The notes beneath the pieces are model-generated. The model did no database searches. It saw only the letters and a list, made by a program, of their open reading frames with translations, and was not told where the DNA came from. A program made the translations under genes and the position numbers. Below, piece by piece: positions 13,587 to 14,050 of a stretch of 14,050 nucleotides of DNA; the first letter of the stretch is position 1; the number at the start of each line of letters is the position of its first letter. This DNA is from an uncultured Faecalibacterium sp. (GTDB taxonomy: Bacteria > Bacillota > Clostridia > Oscillospirales > Ruminococcaceae), in the NCBI GenBank assembly GCA_900540455.1, contig UQGD01000043.1, positions 1 through 14,050 on the forward strand, read 5' to 3'.

Positions 13587-14050
13587 TTAGGCAGCGGGCT
13601 CCTCCTGCTTGTCGGCGTAAGCCTGCATAGCGACAGCCAGACCAGACAGGGTGCTGGTGAGGGCGCCTGCAAACATGGACAGCATGCCTTCGCGGCCGGG
13701 CAGCTTTGCGATCGCATTGGTCTCGGCGGCGGACATGACCTTGCCCTCCATGAAGCCAGCCTTCACGACAAACTTCTTGGAGCGGTCGCCGTCCTGGTAC
13801 TTGCACAGGATGCGGGCAGCAGCCATGGGATCCTCTGCGGTTGCAAAAGCAACAGCGGTGTCACCCTTGAAGTTCTCGGTCAGACCCTCGAAGGAGGTAT
13901 CCTTAACGGCCAGACGCAGCATGGTGTTCTTGACGACCATATACTCAACGCCTGCCTCGCGCAGCTCCTTACGGAGCTTGGTGTCGTTCTCGACATTGAT
14001 GCCGCCGTAAGCGACGACGCAGCCGGAAACCGCACTCTCAAACTTTGCCT
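13587..14050 (-). CDS. rplJ: 50S ribosomal protein L10, 5' end outside window
   Basis: The frame is open to the right edge: about 154 residues are visible and the start is missing. From the edge it reads AKFESAVSGCVVAYGGINVE, continuing through the L10 signature KLRKELREAGVEYMVVKNTM. Later blocks are LTENFKGDTAVAFA, AARILCKY and the C-terminal helix that anchors L7/L12 dimers (LSGLAVAMQAYADKQ). L10 with L7/L12 forms the ribosomal stalk, and in many bacteria L10 also represses its own mRNA through a leader, which would lie outside this window. The in-frame ATG at 13940 is internal, not the start. It is co-transcribed with rplL. Confidence 0.97.
   Translation of the reverse strand, partial: AKFESAVSGCVVAYGGINVENDTKLRKELREAGVEYMVVKNTMLRLAVKDTSFEGLTENFKGDTAVAFATAEDPMAAARILCKYQDGDRSKKFVVKAGFMEGKVMSAAETNAIAKLPGREGMLSMFAGALTSTLSGLAVAMQAYADKQEEPAA

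Overview
The window looks like an ordinary chromosomal stretch of a GC-rich gut Clostridia species. A Faecalibacterium/Gemmiger/Subdoligranulum-like member of the Oscillospiraceae is my best guess. The pointers are the CdaA/CdaR pair, the fused IspD-IspF, the style of the L7/L12 and phosphoglucomutase proteins, the GC-rich codon use, and near-consensus SigA-type promoters with 17-base spacers. The placement is inferred from family resemblance; I could not search. I see no tRNA, rRNA, insertion sequence, CRISPR array or prophage gene.

Layout, left to right. (1) About 1-6340, minus strand: one probable transcription unit from a TTGCAG-17-TATAAT promoter at 6311-6339. It encodes a bifunctional IspD-IspF isoprenoid enzyme, the membrane diadenylate cyclase CdaA, its YbbR-domain partner CdaR, an uncharacterised FAD-dependent dehydrogenase and an XpaC-family membrane protein that runs off the left edge. 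(2) 6367-8203, minus strand: a single-gene unit for an alpha-phosphohexomutase (phosphoglucomutase/phosphomannomutase), with its own promoter and a strong intrinsic terminator. (3) 8112-8541: a 430-base divergent intergenic region with the two outward-facing promoters, a direct repeat, an orphan 10-bp inverted repeat and a structured comM leader. (4) 8542-11670, plus strand: a ComM/YifB-type AAA+ ATPase, then a DUF3783 protein overlapping an ApbE-type lipoprotein flavin transferase by 4 bases. A bidirectional terminator follows. (5) 11719-13024, minus strand: a membrane SPFH/Band 7 protein coupled by a 1-base overlap to a 66-residue ribbon-helix-helix protein, with a consensus promoter and a possible operator. 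(6) 13058 to the right edge, minus strand: rplL and the 3' part of rplJ, ending in an intrinsic terminator.

How the genes fit together. Most are housekeeping. The cdaA-cdaR pair makes and controls c-di-AMP, which governs potassium, osmotic and envelope homeostasis in Firmicutes. Here its usual partner glmM is not adjacent; the pair shares an operon with isoprenoid-precursor synthesis (lipid carriers for wall synthesis) and two poorly understood proteins. The best candidate for an under-described system is the SPFH plus ribbon-helix-helix pair: a membrane scaffold-type protein translationally coupled to a predicted DNA-binding protein, with an inverted repeat lying over the promoter. Other points worth checking are an internal ribosome-binding site before the IspF half of the fusion and a leader fold that could hide the comM ribosome-binding site.
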